DNA of 64,000 nucleotides. It comes from Struthio camelus. Its lineage: Eukaryota > Chordata > Aves > Struthioniformes > Struthionidae. The stretch covers positions 866,001-930,000 of the forward strand of contig NC_090967.1 in NCBI RefSeq assembly GCF_040807025.1, written 5' to 3'. The translations under genes were made by a program, and so were the position numbers. Of this stretch, positions 21,101 to 36,100 are shown one piece after another. Positions within the stretch are counted from its first letter, which is position 1; every line of letters begins with the position of its first letter. The notes beneath the pieces are model-generated. The model was not told where the DNA came from and did no database searches. It saw only the letters and a list, made by a program, of their open reading frames with translations.

Positions 21101-24100
21101 GTTTTTAAAAATACTTCCTGACTAACAATGAGGAAAAAGTCTAAACATTTCATTTTTTTGGTGAAATAAATACTTCATACAAGTGAACAATTTTGTGTGT
21201 GCATATACACACACACACACACACACTCTCTTCCAGCATATTATTCATGTGCAGAATCTATGTCATCTTTGATTAAAGGCTTAATGATATCTGATGGACA
21301 TATGTAGAGCCAAATTCTGTTTGCAGTTGCAGCTGTCTCTATAAAGTACAATTTTTTTTGTATATTTGCTTATAACTTATGCCTGTGACTGAAAAAGCCT
21401 AGATTACTATGTAGTAAAAATGAGGAACCCGCTCAAATATGCAGCTTTTTAGAAATCCTCATACTTTCTCTTTCATTGCAGGCTGTTCTATCTGTTCACT
21501 GATAGAAATGATTCTAAAGAAAAGAATAGTATTAAGAAGTAGGTTCATATCAGAGCTAGGATTTCTCTTAGAAATGCTACCTTCTGACAGGGCTTGGACT
21601 TTGCAGGTCCACTTAAGCTGAGCAAAAACTCAATGGAAGTACAGCACATTCATTAGAAAAATTATCAGGTTCTCATGAATTCCTTGTAAAGGTGCGTTTC
21701 TGTATCTTGTAAACATGGAAGTCAGTTGTATCAGTTAATGAAATCATGTCAGACTGAAGTTTTTTATCATCCTGTTTTTTAAATACTTGCTGTTCGGTGG
21801 GATTTGTGCCCTATAAAAAGACGCACGTAGCTTGTTAGAGAAATAGTCTTCATTTTTTCTTTTCCAAATATGACTATCGGAACACCAATTTTGACATTAG
21901 TTAAAAGAACCATCCAATACATTTGTTGAAAGGCACAGAGACTCTGAATTAATGGCATTGTCCAAAAATTACATTCATTAGAAAAAAATAGTGTTTGTTA
22001 ACAGTCATAGTGACTTATATGCAGGATCATTTTGTTAAGATTCTTGTGCAAAACTGCAAATATGGTGGGTTAATACATTATTTGTATTAAGGTTGTTGAA
22101 GTAATTCAGAGTGTTAAGGAGAAAATAAGTAGGGTTGAACGTCTTTGGTCTGGAGCATCCTCAGGAGATGAGGTTAGGCTTGGTCTACTTTAGAGATAGT
22201 TAGCCTATAAAACTGAAAACCTCTAACTTACACTAGATAGATGAATCGGGGGAAAAATAGTGGGTCTTGACAACTGTAAGCTGTCTGCTATTAGAAAGTC
22301 TTTGTTACAATATGCTGTGCAGCACTAGTACTGTGTCTCCCAACTGTGTATAAAGGTGTGCAGTTCTGTATTTGTTCTGCGGATAGCACTAATAATCAAA
22401 AATTGCAAAGTTTAGTCTTAGTTTTAAGAATATGAAAAACTGTGTTCCAGTAGGTGGCATCATTTGGATCAAGTTCCGGAATGGTTAATGTGTCTGAATA
22501 TCTTTCTCTGCTTGCAGTGAAGGTGAACGACCAAGCCAAAATGAAAAAAGAAAAGAGAAAAGTGTCAAAAGAGGAGGAAATCGCTTTGAGCCGTATGCCA
22601 ACCCTGCTAAAAGATACCGAGCTTTTATTACAAATATTCCATTTGATGTGAAGTGGCAGTCTCTGAAAGACCTGGTCAAAGAGAAAGGTAATGTACAATT
22701 CAGGTGGTCAAGTGATGTTTGTCATCTTACCTGTGGCTGATTCTTTGTTTCTAAACTTAATAGTTGAAGTTCTGGGTGGACTTAGTGACGTGAGTTTTGT
22801 AAAAGGTCTGCTTAAAGCCTTTTTTGGTGTTGTACAACATCTACTCTGTGGCAGAATTCCACGTGGATAGTTTCTTTGTAGGCATTTTGGCAGATGGTTA
22901 ACAGTGCTTCATCAGAGATTAAAAAGATCCATTGTCTCAATGGGGGGGGATAGGGGGTTGATCAGGCTTTTATCAGATTTTAGTCTTGACATACAAGAAA
23001 TGCAAGAAAACTTTCTGAAGCATTTTAATGTCTTTTGGTTACTGTAGGTTGTCATTTACTGCTGATCTGGTGTGTATATATATAGCTGTGTCCAAACGTT
23101 GTAGTCATTTGTGCTTAGATGAAAATCTATATTGCCATTTGATAGCAGTAAAATGTATTTAAGGGTGACCTGCAAAGGAGAAAAATCAGGTTTGTGCTTT
23201 AGCATGTGCTGTAACATGGGTAGGGCTTTGGAAATCATGTTCACGGTGTTTCCCCCTTCTCCACTTTTATTTAACCTACACTTATGAATGGGAGCCCTCT
23301 TGGTTTGCTGGCTTAGCATCTTCATCCCTTCAAGAAGATGAAGAAATTGAGTTGACTATTCTCAGATGGTGATAAGTCTAAATGGATCTTTTTGGCTCAC
23401 TTAGTGTTATTTCTTGAAGCTGATGCCCAACCTATTAGTTTTCAAGTCATCTTGGAAATGTAGCCTGTGGCAAGAAAATACCTGGCTTCTCCATCTTTAA
23501 AATGTCTCAAAATATGTTAAGAGTCACTAATACAACCATTCCTCTTGTGGGTCACTTCTAAAATACATAGCATGTCATAAATGTCTCACAAAATAGCGAT
23601 CAATGTTCACTTGTGTTTTGAACTAGGTAAGGAATTATGGCTAATGAGTTCATAAGTTGTGGCCTAATGAATTGGAAAACAAATTTCCAGAAGGGTTTTA
23701 AAACGTTTGTCTCTGGAGGCAAAATGGAGCAGAGTCTGTGTAACAAACTATAAGCCCTGGGAAGCGTTCATAATTAGAGGCTGTGAAACATTGATGCCTG
23801 AGATTCAACAACTGTTTTCCATAATACGAAGAAATATAGTCTTAAAAGGTTGTGTTGACAGTCCCTAATTATGAATGGTCCCTTGCCTTAGACTATACTT
23901 TGCTACACAAGATACACTGGTTAATAGGAGTATCTGTCTGTGTAGATGTCTTAATATTTTAAGTGCTATGTTGAATTCCGTTCCAAGTGTCTTGTGGTTT
24001 CTCTCCAGTTCACGTGGATGGAAAAGTCCGATGTGAGATTGTTTCCTGCCTTGCTGTTCAGCTACTCATTCCTGCAGATACCTCTAGGGGAACAGTGAAA

Positions 24101-27100
24101 CCTCTTCATTCTGTCTGCAGGGCTTGTTATGCTAAATCCTGGGAAGCATTGTTCTTGGTTTTTGGGACTGCTCGTTAAAATATAACAGTTTAGATTTGCT
24201 GTGTAGTTGGGATTCATTCTAATTAGTCACTGACTTTTACCAAATTGGTGCTCTTGTGCTGTGCTTGAACTTGCTGAATCGGTACTTCTTGATACAAGGC
24301 ATAGTAGTTCCAAGAACCAGGAATGTGGCTGTGAAAAATCTAACTGTTAGAATTCTTGGTTTGTAAGCGTAAGAATTACAGGCCAAATGTTCAAGGTTTT
24401 GGGAGCATGTGAAACAGCTCTGTACATAAAGGATAAATATAGGTGATTCATTACTGCTCCATCACTCGGCAGTCATAGAAGACTTAAACTGTTAGCAGCA
24501 ATGGCATGGCAGGTTGCCGAACGTAGAAGGAGTTCACCTCAATCGGCTGTTTTGTGTCAGTAAGTATGGTTTAGGAGACATGAGCTTTGAGGTTTGCTTA
24601 TGTTTCTGCAACCTGGTTTTTTCAGATGCGTACATCTGAAATCTTAAAATGGTGACATCGCTCTGAAGAGCAATGCCTTGGTTCAGTCATTTCAGCGTAT
24701 TTGTTGGTGAAACTCAATTACAGGTGTGCAGTATAACACAGTTATTAATAAAATTAACAAATGTTCTTGCTTGAAACTCCCTTGTATTGGCTGACAAACC
24801 CAAGCTTCTGCTAAATTGATGTCATCAGCATTGATAACTGGTAAATGGATTCAGGAGAAGAATGAGGCAGCAATTCTTCAGCATGTAAGTGGATTCTGAA
24901 TGTAATCATGATTGAATACTAAACAGTTGTCTCAATCTGTCCCCCAAGAAATGGCTCTGTCTTGGGGAGAAAAACTGTAATGCTTCATGGTAGCTGGCAT
25001 ACATGATGTGTGATGCCATAAGATAAAAACAAACTTGTATTTGAATTTGAGATACTCATTGATTCCTTTAGGAAAAAGAGAATTTTATATTTTTAATCTC
25101 TTTATTGACAAGAATAACACGGCAGAATACAAAACAAAGAAACCTTTAGCTCTAAAATGAGCAAATAACTATGTTCTGCTCTGTTGCAAAGCTAGGAGCA
25201 GTTGCAGCAAAGACTATGCTCAAGTCAGGCTCTCTTGAAACATTTGGACTAATAAGCTATTTGTATTAACATTGTGGCACCTACTTTTATGTAACGCAGA
25301 CCTGTAGTTTGTGACGGGCATGTTTACCTCTTCATATCAAAACCTAGATGTGTGAACAAGCACGAGGAAAAAGAAGTAGTGTAGCTGTTCCCATGTTATA
25401 ATGGCTGAAGAAAAACAGCTGCTAAACTTCATTGTTCGTGTGCTGACTTTACCTTTCTTGCCTCATCTCCAGGAACTGTTGGCAGCTGATTAGATGTAAC
25501 TCACACGCTCTTGGTACTATACGTAATCCAAAATGGTAGCACTGTTGAGCGCCTTTGTCACTTGGGTACTAAAGGCAGTCACTCCAGTACCTGAAGACAG
25601 CTGTTGCTGAGGTTCCCCTGGCTTTCAGTGCCTAAGAAGATACTGTCACAATGTGCTTAAAACTTCAGTTTGTGGTGAAAGAGAAAGGGATGAATTAAAC
25701 AAAGTAGAAGTGCTAATTTGTCTGACTTATTCCCTCTTACTTTCAGTAGTCATGCTAATGATTTATTTTAGCATGATGAAGCATCTTGACGCAAAAATGG
25801 TTCCTTGTCCTAGTTCTAGAATTATTTACAACTGGATCCTCTATAGGCCTTCCAAGCTTCTCCATTCCTGTACAGTTCCTGCCTTTCTTCCCATCCTTTA
25901 CCACAAGGCATATCAACTTCACTTTAAACTTCAGTCTCAAATTGCAGCTTACTACTTGCCTGTTCGTCTTTCTGTTGAATGAACTAGAATTTCGTTTAAC
26001 ATCAATAAAAACCATCACGAGTAAGAAGCATGATGTTGTCTCCTTGTTCCACAGCTAGATGCTAGTGGCAGTTTAATTTCTGTAATGGTTAATGTCAGTC
26101 AGTAGGCAGCTTGCTTGTGTGAAAGCAAAAGCAAGCCTACAATTTTATTTCTTTCTCTAGGAAATACTCTTTTTATTTATGGAAGGGGGAGTTGGACTGG
26201 GAGTATGGACTGGGTTCCTTTTCCCATGTGTTTATATTGAAGCACCTGTATCAGTTGCTACAGAAGGCAAAAAATGATTTTTATTCTTCAGTTGTTCTTT
26301 GCTGCAGTTCAAAGCTATTGTGAAATGCAGCTAGATGAATTCATTTGTGTAAGAATAGTTAAGTATCTTAACTTGAGCTGAAATTACTTGACTGAAATTT
26401 AGAACCAAGTATGTATAAACGTTTCATAACTTGTTTGGGGCAGAAGAAAACTGTTTGCTATGCCAGGTACAGCACCAATCTGGGTACTGGTGTTCTATTG
26501 CTGTGGCAAATACGCACTGAGTATGATTGTTTGGTAATGTCAGTAAGGGAGAGGGAGGATGCTTCACCTTTCGTCCTCATTTTCAAAAGGATTTTTCTTT
26601 TCCTGTCAACAGGAGGAGAGCCTGAAAAGCTCTGAGCAGTGCTTCAACTTGTACATTGGACCTCTGTATCTGTGATTGTTTCAACTTGATTTACTTCTAG
26701 ATCATAGCAGAAAGTTTCATCACTTCTAAGGCTTTTACACAGGAATCTTCAGTGTGAACTGCAATGTAATTGTCTGTAGTTGACTGTAATTGACTGTAGT
26801 TGACTTCTGTTGCAGTACAGAGATGAATACATCCTTAGTTCTAAGGTTTTTCCTTTTTTCTTTTATCATGGCTGAAAAGATAACCTTGGCTGACGTTCAA
26901 AACTTTGGTGTATTCCTCTCTAGACAATGAGAGAATGCTATCTAGATCACCTGCTTTTTTCATAGCTTTTTCATGTGTGCTGACTGCAGATGGCAAGGTT
27001 TGACTATACTTAAAGTATAGTTGGACTATTTAAAATAAGACATCTAAAAATATTTAAAAAAAAAAAACAAACCCTAATAGTTGAGAGCAGCAGCAAATGC

Positions 27101-30100
27101 AAGCTTTTAACTTGTATGTGATTTCTCTTGCTTAATTTTTGCTATTTAAGACTCATTCTGAACAGTAAGTAGATTCTATTCATAAAATGAAAAAAACTTG
27201 GATCTTTTTCAAGGTGAAACTTCAATTTAAATCCAGCTGTGTACCTTGCATCAGTGCTCACAACATACGTCTCTGACTAATGTTTGATCTGGCTTCTGTG
27301 TAAATCACTTCAATAAAACATCTTGAGAAGCAATTATAAGTGGAGGTCAGTACCTTATAGTAGGACTTTCAAGTGCAGCAATCTCTAAATTTGTTTAAAT
27401 TTTGCGTTTCTGCTGTGGCTGTCATGTTTAATGGAAACTTTACTATTCTGAAAAAGTTGCACCAATTTTTCTAAGAGCGGAGGTTGTACTTAATATTCTG
27501 GAGCTGTCTGTCACCTTGCAGCGACCCTGCTCAAGACATGGTTCCATTAACTTTCTAGCAAGATAGAAGATGCTTCAGTTCCGCTGAAATGCTAATAGTA
27601 TTTTAAATAAGTATTTTAAACTTTTTAATGAGTGTTTAAACTTTTAGTGTAGCTAATTCAGTTAGACTTTGGAATTTGTGACTGGGATCTGCTTGTTTCT
27701 TGCTCTGTTTTTATAGCCTTAACCATCTTTTGGAGGTGGCATTGTCCTTGTGGATGGCAGTGGGTACAATGTGCTTTTCATGTCATCTCTCTTGGCTGTG
27801 CTCTTAAAGAGCCAAAATTCCACAAGGCTCTTCTCTGAATCCTTTTGCTGAAACAGAAAGTGTGTTTTTTTTTTTTTTCCCTTCCTCCTGTATTGTAAAA
27901 GATAGCTTGCTTCCTCTTCCCTATCTCTGCTTTGGAAGAAACATTTTTCTTCTCCGATTTTGCCCAGAGATCCGTCTATATACATCAAGTGTCCTTCCCT
28001 CTTCCAATCCCCACCCACAGGTAACTTTTTAGAGGCAGTCTGTTCTGAGTTTTAAATATGGTAAATGAAGGAGGAACTGTGACAAATTCTGAATTCTTAC
28101 GTTGATGGTGTTTGGCTTTTGATAGTACAGTCCTCCAGATTCTAGAATCAGTCACTTTGATTGCAGTTCTTTACTTCTGGACATGATAAATCTGTGCAGT
28201 CTTGGAATAGTGTCTTGAGGGGGTACCTTCTCTGTTTAGTCTATAACAATTTACTTTGGACCATATAAGCAAAGGAAAATACCGTGACTTTATATTTTTT
28301 AAGCATTTGCTATGTTCTCAATTTCTGTGTTTTTCCTCAGTTGCTGAGACATGCGTCTGAATCTCTTAGCTTTTCAGAGTTTCTTGATTTCTTACTAACG
28401 GTAAGAATTGTATTGCCCAACTTGATCTTTAAAGTGAGTATCTACATCTGAGTTCATTATCCTAGGCTCTCAGATACATTCCTCTAGCATTAAAGAGGTA
28501 TGTAAGCCATGCCTCAAATCACCATATGGACATACTTTCCTGAACAGTCAATGGAGAACGTCCAAATGCAGACAAACGAAGCTTGATTGCACGTTGTAAC
28601 TTTTCATGCAGATAGCGCGTGGGAAGATAGCTTTACAAAGTGGGTACAAAACTAAGAGAAAAAACAATGACAGTATGGAATCATACCTGTTTTTGATCTG
28701 TAACACTGGAGATTCCTTTGGTTTGTATTTCTAGTTCTTGTAATGAAGACTTCTACCTAAAATTTTTGTTTTAGAAATGCTGAATTTCTCAGTTGTTTTT
28801 AAATATGGGGTTAAAAAAATCCTTCTGCTCTAAAGGCACCATGGTGAACATCATGCAAGTATAATTAAGTCAAGGAATAACTTAAAATTAATATTTTAAT
28901 CTCCCTTTAGATATGTATCTGGTAATGAACTTTAATTCCTTGAATAAATTTTTTTGTGCTTGGATGAGACTTCTTCACTTCTTGGGTGTAGGATCTCTCT
29001 CTCTGTGCGAGCCAACTGTTCTCTAGCAGAAATAAAATCTGCCTGGATCACTGTGAATTTCTTTTGCCCTCTGAAGCAGGATTTGGTATGTGGATATCTG
29101 CTGTTGGTACTTTTCAATGGCTTAATTGCCTATGTAGCGTTGTAGACTGTATTTGTCTGCTCTTGCTAGCAGGCAGATCTCTGTCCAATGATGCCCGTTC
29201 TTCTGATACACTCTGGTCTGAGATCTAGAAAGAAGCCAACTAGAACGTGACCCATTGCAGATTATTTAAAAAAAAAAAATCTTTTGCTAGTCTCAAACCA
29301 TAGTCTCCTGGAAGAAGTGTCATGTTGAATTTTATTACACGTTTTTCAGGTGCATTTTCTTTTGCAGTTCTGTACTCTGGACTTGGTGTCTTAGATATTG
29401 GACTATTAGTGTATTTATTTTTTCTTTTGAAGTCTGGCTAATTCAGGAAGTTCAGACATCCTTTGAAGGAAAACGGCAACTTCAAGATGTATATTCAGTT
29501 TTAGGTGAAGGTTTCTGTGAGGCTTGAACATGAAGCTCTGAGCAAAATTGGAACATAAAAGATTTTCCAAGTGATATACAATTGCTTCTGTGGCAGATTC
29601 TAGGAAATCTTGTGCTTCTGAGGTCAGAGATTCCTTAAAAGAGTCTATGTTAAATCATATTTAACATATGTTATGTTCAAGCATGGCAAACTTGTTTTGG
29701 AAGGGTTTGTGTAAGATCTTACGTAAGAATTGCAGCTGACTTGATTAGTGGTTAGAAGAGTGGAGAGCCATAAATCCAGGGGCTCAATAGTGTTATTAGG
29801 AGCAGAGTCACAGACTTCTAACCTTGTGACTTCTGGCCTCTTTGAAATGGAGTGGTTTTGTATTGTAGGTAATCTGAGAATTTGTTGTCTTACTACGTAA
29901 ATTGTTGAATCACATTTTCATTCTTGATAAAAGTTTGGTTGGACTCTGGCTGCTGCTGTTGAGATGGATGGCTTCAGAATGTCCTGGTAATACTGAATAT
30001 TTGCGCTCAGTACATGGCCCCTAGGTACCACCATGGACTACTCCAGGAGGGCTGTATACAATGCAGTCCCTTTAAATAGGCTGTGGAAAGAATTCTATGT

Positions 30101-33100
30101 ATACTGTACTATTTCATGATTTCACACTGTTCAGATTATAGGATGGAGTTGCTTTTTTGGTTAGGTTTTATTTCAAGAAGTACCACTTAGATACTAAAGA
30201 TACTGATAGTAATTGAACTCTGGTGTTCACTGTCCCTTTAAAAATGATTTGTTTGTTAGTCTTTACCAGTCTCAAACACTCAACTGTCCTCATAAAAATG
30301 TGAGTGGATCAGCATTTGTTTAATATGTCTGGCTATCTGCTCTCTGCCTTGAATGCTGATACTGTTTAATTTCTCTTTAAATGGAGAAAAAATTGTAGAT
30401 ACTTCATTAAGCATTCCTTTTCTTCCAGCTTCTGGAATGAAATTCAGAATACTCATTTTGGTTAATAACATTAGGTGTCCTATAAAATGACTGGTCCTGT
30501 GGGAGGTGAAATAGAAATTCCTTCCTCTCACTCCCTTGCTCAAAGGTAGACTCTTGAATGAGACTCTAGTTAGTTCCTGGTGCAGTTTGAATAAATAAAC
30601 TTTTGTTTAACATACCCTATCAATATTCAGACTGTAGAATTTGTGGTTTCCAATGAAGACTACTTTCCTTGTACCTTTCAGAGGAAAAAAAACTTGGAGT
30701 CCTCCTGTCATAATAAAAAAAAGAAAGTCAAAATTGTTTTCTTCAGTTATTCTTCTGTGTGCCAGTCACTTCAAAGGCAGCAGCCATTCGGTAGTTGTAT
30801 TCTGGAGGTACACGATATGGTTATGTGGTCCTAAATAGGCAATCCTAATCTTGTGTGGAAAGGTGCAGATTTAGTTTTCTGATGCATTTTGCCTTTTGTT
30901 GCAGACTTTTGTCTTGAGAATGAGTATGGCAGTTTAATGCTTCCTGCTGAAGCTAAAAAATGGACTTAGAATTCATTACAGCTTGACAAAAGGCAAAAAA
31001 GCTACTGAAAAAAACAGTAGGCAGTCAGTGATGTCTTGGTCTGTTGGGTCAGTCTGACTCCATTTTTGGAAGTTTGCTTTTAAATCCAGAAAAAAAGCAA
31101 ATGGTAACTGTTCAAGTTCTGGACTGTGGAGACAAGACTGCATATTGTATAATGTGAAGGAAACTTATTGTTGCAGATTTCCCATGGATTTGGATTGCTT
31201 CAAGTAATGAGTGGGTACTAAAGTTAAGGAAACTGATATTGTGGAAATAGCTGGCTTTTGAAGTGGAGGAAAATCAAGAACATGTTTAACTAATTTAAAA
31301 CTTTACTGCATACCTGTAATTGTCCAGTTTTGTGGTTTAGAGAATATGGAGTGTTTCTGGGCTTTCTTATAAGGCAGAGGCTCCATACACGGTTGTTGAT
31401 TGTTCTAAATTCCCATTGTTTTCTTGGCTTTTCTCCCTTGGTATATGTGTCGTCTGGAATCTGATTTGTAGTTGGTGAGGTAACATACGTGGAGCTCTTA
31501 ATGGACGCTGAAGGAAAGTCAAGGGTAAGTGTTTGAGAGAATTTCTTCTGTGGATTTTCTACATGACAAATGTAACTGTATGGTGGCGTGGAACGAAACG
31601 AAGTCAGGAAGGTAGAGAGTGTGTATGCTTAGTGGCTATAACATAGGTAGTGCTTAAAGGTCCTCTTGGGATGGGGAGGAGGTGGGATGGGACTTGCGAA
31701 CAGCGTTAGGGTGGTCTTCCACTGTGTTCAGTTGGTGTTGGCTGTGTGAATTACGCATGGACCCTAGCAGTGGTATGGAATATTAATGTAACACTTGTGT
31801 TTTGGCAAATGTCACTGTAGTGGTTTGCTGAATTTGTAAGGCCAGTGTGTAAAAGCAGGTTCTGTAAACTACACTTCCTGTGCCAGTAAACATAAGTCAA
31901 CCTCTTAACTTAAACGTATATAGCCTTCACAGGTACTTAACTCCTTTAGTCCAGCAAAAGAATTTACAGGGAAGAAACGGTAGGAGCTCGCTTAACTGTA
32001 CTGAAGAATATGGATTTAGGGTGAGAGAATATGGCAAGGATTTTGACGTATGACAGAGAAGAACAGGCCATATAAAGCGTATGGTATTTCTCTTGGAGAA
32101 CTTGGACTTAGTTTTGTTTGTTACAACTTCAGAAACTGCAGTTTAATCCTGTTAATGTGTAAGAAATTATATCTTATGGAATTCAAGTAATGAAGGCCTT
32201 ACTGGGTAAGATTACATTTATTTTTGCTATTAGGGTTAACTAATGTAATTGGACTTAAAACATCTTTTTTTTTTTTGTATTTTGTGCTTTTACTTATTTT
32301 TTCTTCTTTCTTCCCTCTTCTCTTCCTTGTTATATCGCCTGTGAAATCATCTCGTCAGGGATGCGCGTAAGTTCACTTATCAGTTTATAGCAAGAAATGG
32401 GGAAGCTCCAAGCTATAAGCAATGTTCTTAGCTGTCTTGTATCCCCACAGTGTTGTTGAATTCAAGATGGAAGAAAGCATGAAAAAGGCTGCAGAGGTTT
32501 TGAACAAGCATAGCCTTGGTGGAAGACCGCTGAAAGTGAAAGAAGTAAGACTCGTATCTGTTCTTTCAGTATCTTGGATTTTAAGGTGAAGGAATTCTTA
32601 TTCAAATTTCATGGCTGACTAATTTACAGATAAAAATATTTGAAAAGTAGGATTCATCAAATAGAATTAAAAAACGGACTATCAGCTTTTATTGCCATCA
32701 GCCATGTGTTGCTGAAATTGAGGTTGAATGTGATTATCAAGAATAAACTTGATTTAAAGAATAGGGGCTGATGATAGTAATGCAGAACTGAAAGAGACAA
32801 AGCAAGAGTTTGGCTTTAACTGCACGTATGCTTCTTGTTTAATGATTTGAAAAAGTAACTTCTGTAAGTATTGTTTATTCTTCATTGACTGCTTTCTGTT
32901 TTAATTCCGCATCCTAACGCATGCGTTTCTACAAATAGTTCCACAGAGAAAGCTTATTTCTGAAACACTTTAAAGATTTATTTCCATTTTTCTTTCCTCT
33001 TTTTTTGAATAGTGTGACATGCTCAACTGAATTATGAGTTAATGCTTATTTATTGACAAGTTTAAAGCTTGTTTCCATAAGCTTGGAATCGGTAGCTGTG

Positions 33101-36100
33101 TTTAAGGTTCAATTTAAAAAAATAAAAAAATCAGTATTAGCATCGACTCATGGCCTTAGCCAAGAACATAGCTCATATACCCTAAGAAAACTACATATTT
33201 TCTTTCTTAATGGTGGGAGAAAAGATGTCTGCATATGTATAAAACGGGATATGTGTGCAGTAGTTCTGCCCTTAGCATCCTGCTTTGCGGTGTAGTCTGA
33301 GGAGCGCTTGGAAAGAAGGATGAGTGCAGTAAGTGACAGCACTTCTCAAATCTGGCAGCATTGATTGCAAGCAGGATAATGGTTTCCAGGGGCAGCAGCC
33401 TGCTTCTGGCTGCAAGCACTCCTTGGGAACTATTGACTCCTGCATGTCCTTTGAAGGAAGAGGTGAAACAAGGCTAGAAAGAACTAGTTGCATCTGGAAA
33501 TCATTTATTATTTGAGGCAACCTGACTTCCTGTACTAATGGTATATCACTATCCAGAAAAGGCATTCATATCATGACCCCCTTTCAGCAGCCGTTCTTTC
33601 CAAAGAAAAGCCATCCTGACAAGAAGTCAGGGTGCCCCTTTTTTTAATTGAAAAGGGGTAGTTTGCTAAACTCTTCCTTAAACTGTTGTTAAAACTTGAA
33701 TGTTCCCGTCTATGTGGAACGGACAGAACACAAATGACTCTTGAAATCAGCGTAGCAGCATTTTCCCAGTTTTGGGGATTTTAGCAACGCTTAACCCAGC
33801 CAAGTGCCACAGTATGACTGTATAGAATGAATTATTATGGGTGACCATTACATAAGTTCTGCTGACTGCCATGTTTGCTAGCTCACTACTGAAGAGCATG
33901 AAAGTCTTCAAGTGACATAATAAAGTTATGAGGCAGCATAAAGGTCTCTACCTGACCAGAAGGCTTTAGTTTTATAGCTACCACTTTTGACTTTGTCTTG
34001 GAGCCAATCTGATTTTAAGCAATACCTTATTTTAACAATGAAACAGGATATTTCAATTGAGAATTGGCTTGTGCTCACGTTAATGTGTTCTTTGCTGATT
34101 TGATACCACTATGATTTTCTGAAATAACTTTGTGAAAGCTATTCTCAAAATTTTTCAAAATGTGCTTTGGCTTATTCTTAAAGTTCAGATGAAGATTAAA
34201 TCACCAGAATAGTTTATTTTTAGGACCTTTGTATTATGAACTAATTAATTCTATTTTTCGTTTCACTTTCTTTAGCAGACTGGTGGTGCTGCCATATTTT
34301 GCTCACTGAATACTTAAGTTAGAAATTTTGCATTGTAACATAGATTTTTACCTTGTATTCTGAAGGCAGTTTTCTTCACTTTCCATCTGAAGTGAAGTGA
34401 TAATCTTATTTCTTGCCTTGAAGTCTTTATCATGTTCTTTGTTCTCTAATGTGTATGAAAATCATGAGATTCAGCAGTGATAGGGGCACACCTTAGCATG
34501 ATTTTCAGTTTCAGCAAGATACAGTGTGTACAATTTAAAGCCCGAATGTAAGATAAATGAGTTGTTGCATTGTTTTGAAGATTCCTAAAGACAATTGGCG
34601 TTTGTCTTTCAAAACCTTCCCATTGCCATACTGGCTTTGGAACAAATGTAACTACAAAGTTCATCTTCAGTATTGAATAATATATATTTTCAGAATCAGG
34701 GCAAATGCACCAAAAGGAATAGCTTACCACCTTGAAGGTGCTGATACACTGATTAAAAATGGTTTAGTGGGTGGCTATTATGTGTGAAGTAGTTGGCTGG
34801 AAATCCATAGGAAGTAGAGAGCCCTGAAGAACCAGGGAAACTCTTCCTTTGTTTTAGTCATGCCATTGAATCCCCATGTGTTTATGGGAATACAGAGGAA
34901 CTGACTATGTTTCTGGTTTTTGTAGGATCCTGATGGTGAGCATGCGAGGAGAGCAATGCAGAAGGTCATGGCAGCAGCTGGTGGAATGGGTATTGGTCCA
35001 GGCCCAGGCGGCCCTGGAATGATCAATATCCCACCTAGTATACTAAACAATCCCAACATACCCAACGAGATCATTCATGCCTTACAGGCAGGGAGACTAG
35101 GAAGCACTGTGTTTGTTGCAAATGTAAGTACTATGTGATCTGAGAATATTGGTCTTAACTGAATTAAATTTAATGGATTAGAGAAGTCAAGGATCAGCTC
35201 TGTGGCAGTAAAACTGAGTAGTAGTTTATTCTGTGACTAGTTCTCTTCTCTTCAGTTGAAATACCTGCTGAGCAGAAACAAATCTTTCATTACTTTATAT
35301 GAATAAAAGTGAAGTATTTTCCCCATGGTAGCAATACCTTTGTCATAGAAATAGTGTAAAAACAGGACTAGAAAGGGACACTGTTCTTCCCTGAGTTTTT
35401 AGACCTAACTGTACATACAACATTATCAAATACTAAAGCTAAACTTAGTTAAGGAAAATGCAGATGGTTTGAAGAAGGGGTGGGGGGATTGACCGGACCC
35501 TAGGGTCACTGACCGAGCTGGACAGGAGGCTGGAAAACATGAAGTATGAGGATAAACTGAGGGACCTGGATTTATTCAGGCTTGAAAGAAAGCAGCTAAA
35601 GGGGAGACCTTATTGCTGATCAAAAGATGGAGCTGGACTCTTCTCAGAGATGCCCAGCAATAGGATGGGGGCCATCAAACGCAAAATGGAACATGGAAAA
35701 TTCCAGTTAGATATTAGGGCATTTATTTATTTACCACAAGGCTGATCGAATACTGGACGGGTTCTCCAGAGAGGTTGTAGAATCTCCATCCTTGAAGGTA
35801 TTCAGGAATTGATGGGATGTGGCCCTGAGCAACATGACGTAACTAGACCTCTTGAATTTGAGAAGGTAGTTGGACTAGATGACCTCCAGAGGTCCCTTCC
35901 AACGTAAATTATTCTGTGATTCTATGTGCTAGTGATGTAAAATACGAGGTATCCTGTGTGTTCTAATGGTTTGATAACTTGTATTTTTGATCCAATATTC
36001 TTGGTTTTGTTCAAATTTTGTGGCGTTCTTTTACTTAAACTTTATTTTACCTCTGTTGGAGATTGATTGTTCTCAAGGCTGCTGATACCAGAAAAGTAAA

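Larger units (their letters stand above)
18124..22517 (+). other. HNRNPM intron 1 (4.4 kb)
   Basis: The donor is GTGAGG and the acceptor CTTGCAG. The first 350 bases are still CpG-rich. A poly-T run lies near 18980, a poly-C run at 20030-20043, and an (AC)n microsatellite at about 21205-21226. I see no other feature. Confidence 0.85.

Noticed and set aside
22454..22651. Plus-strand frame over HNRNPM exon 2
   Set aside because: It is in a different frame from the conserved RRM1 sequence, so it is a shadow.
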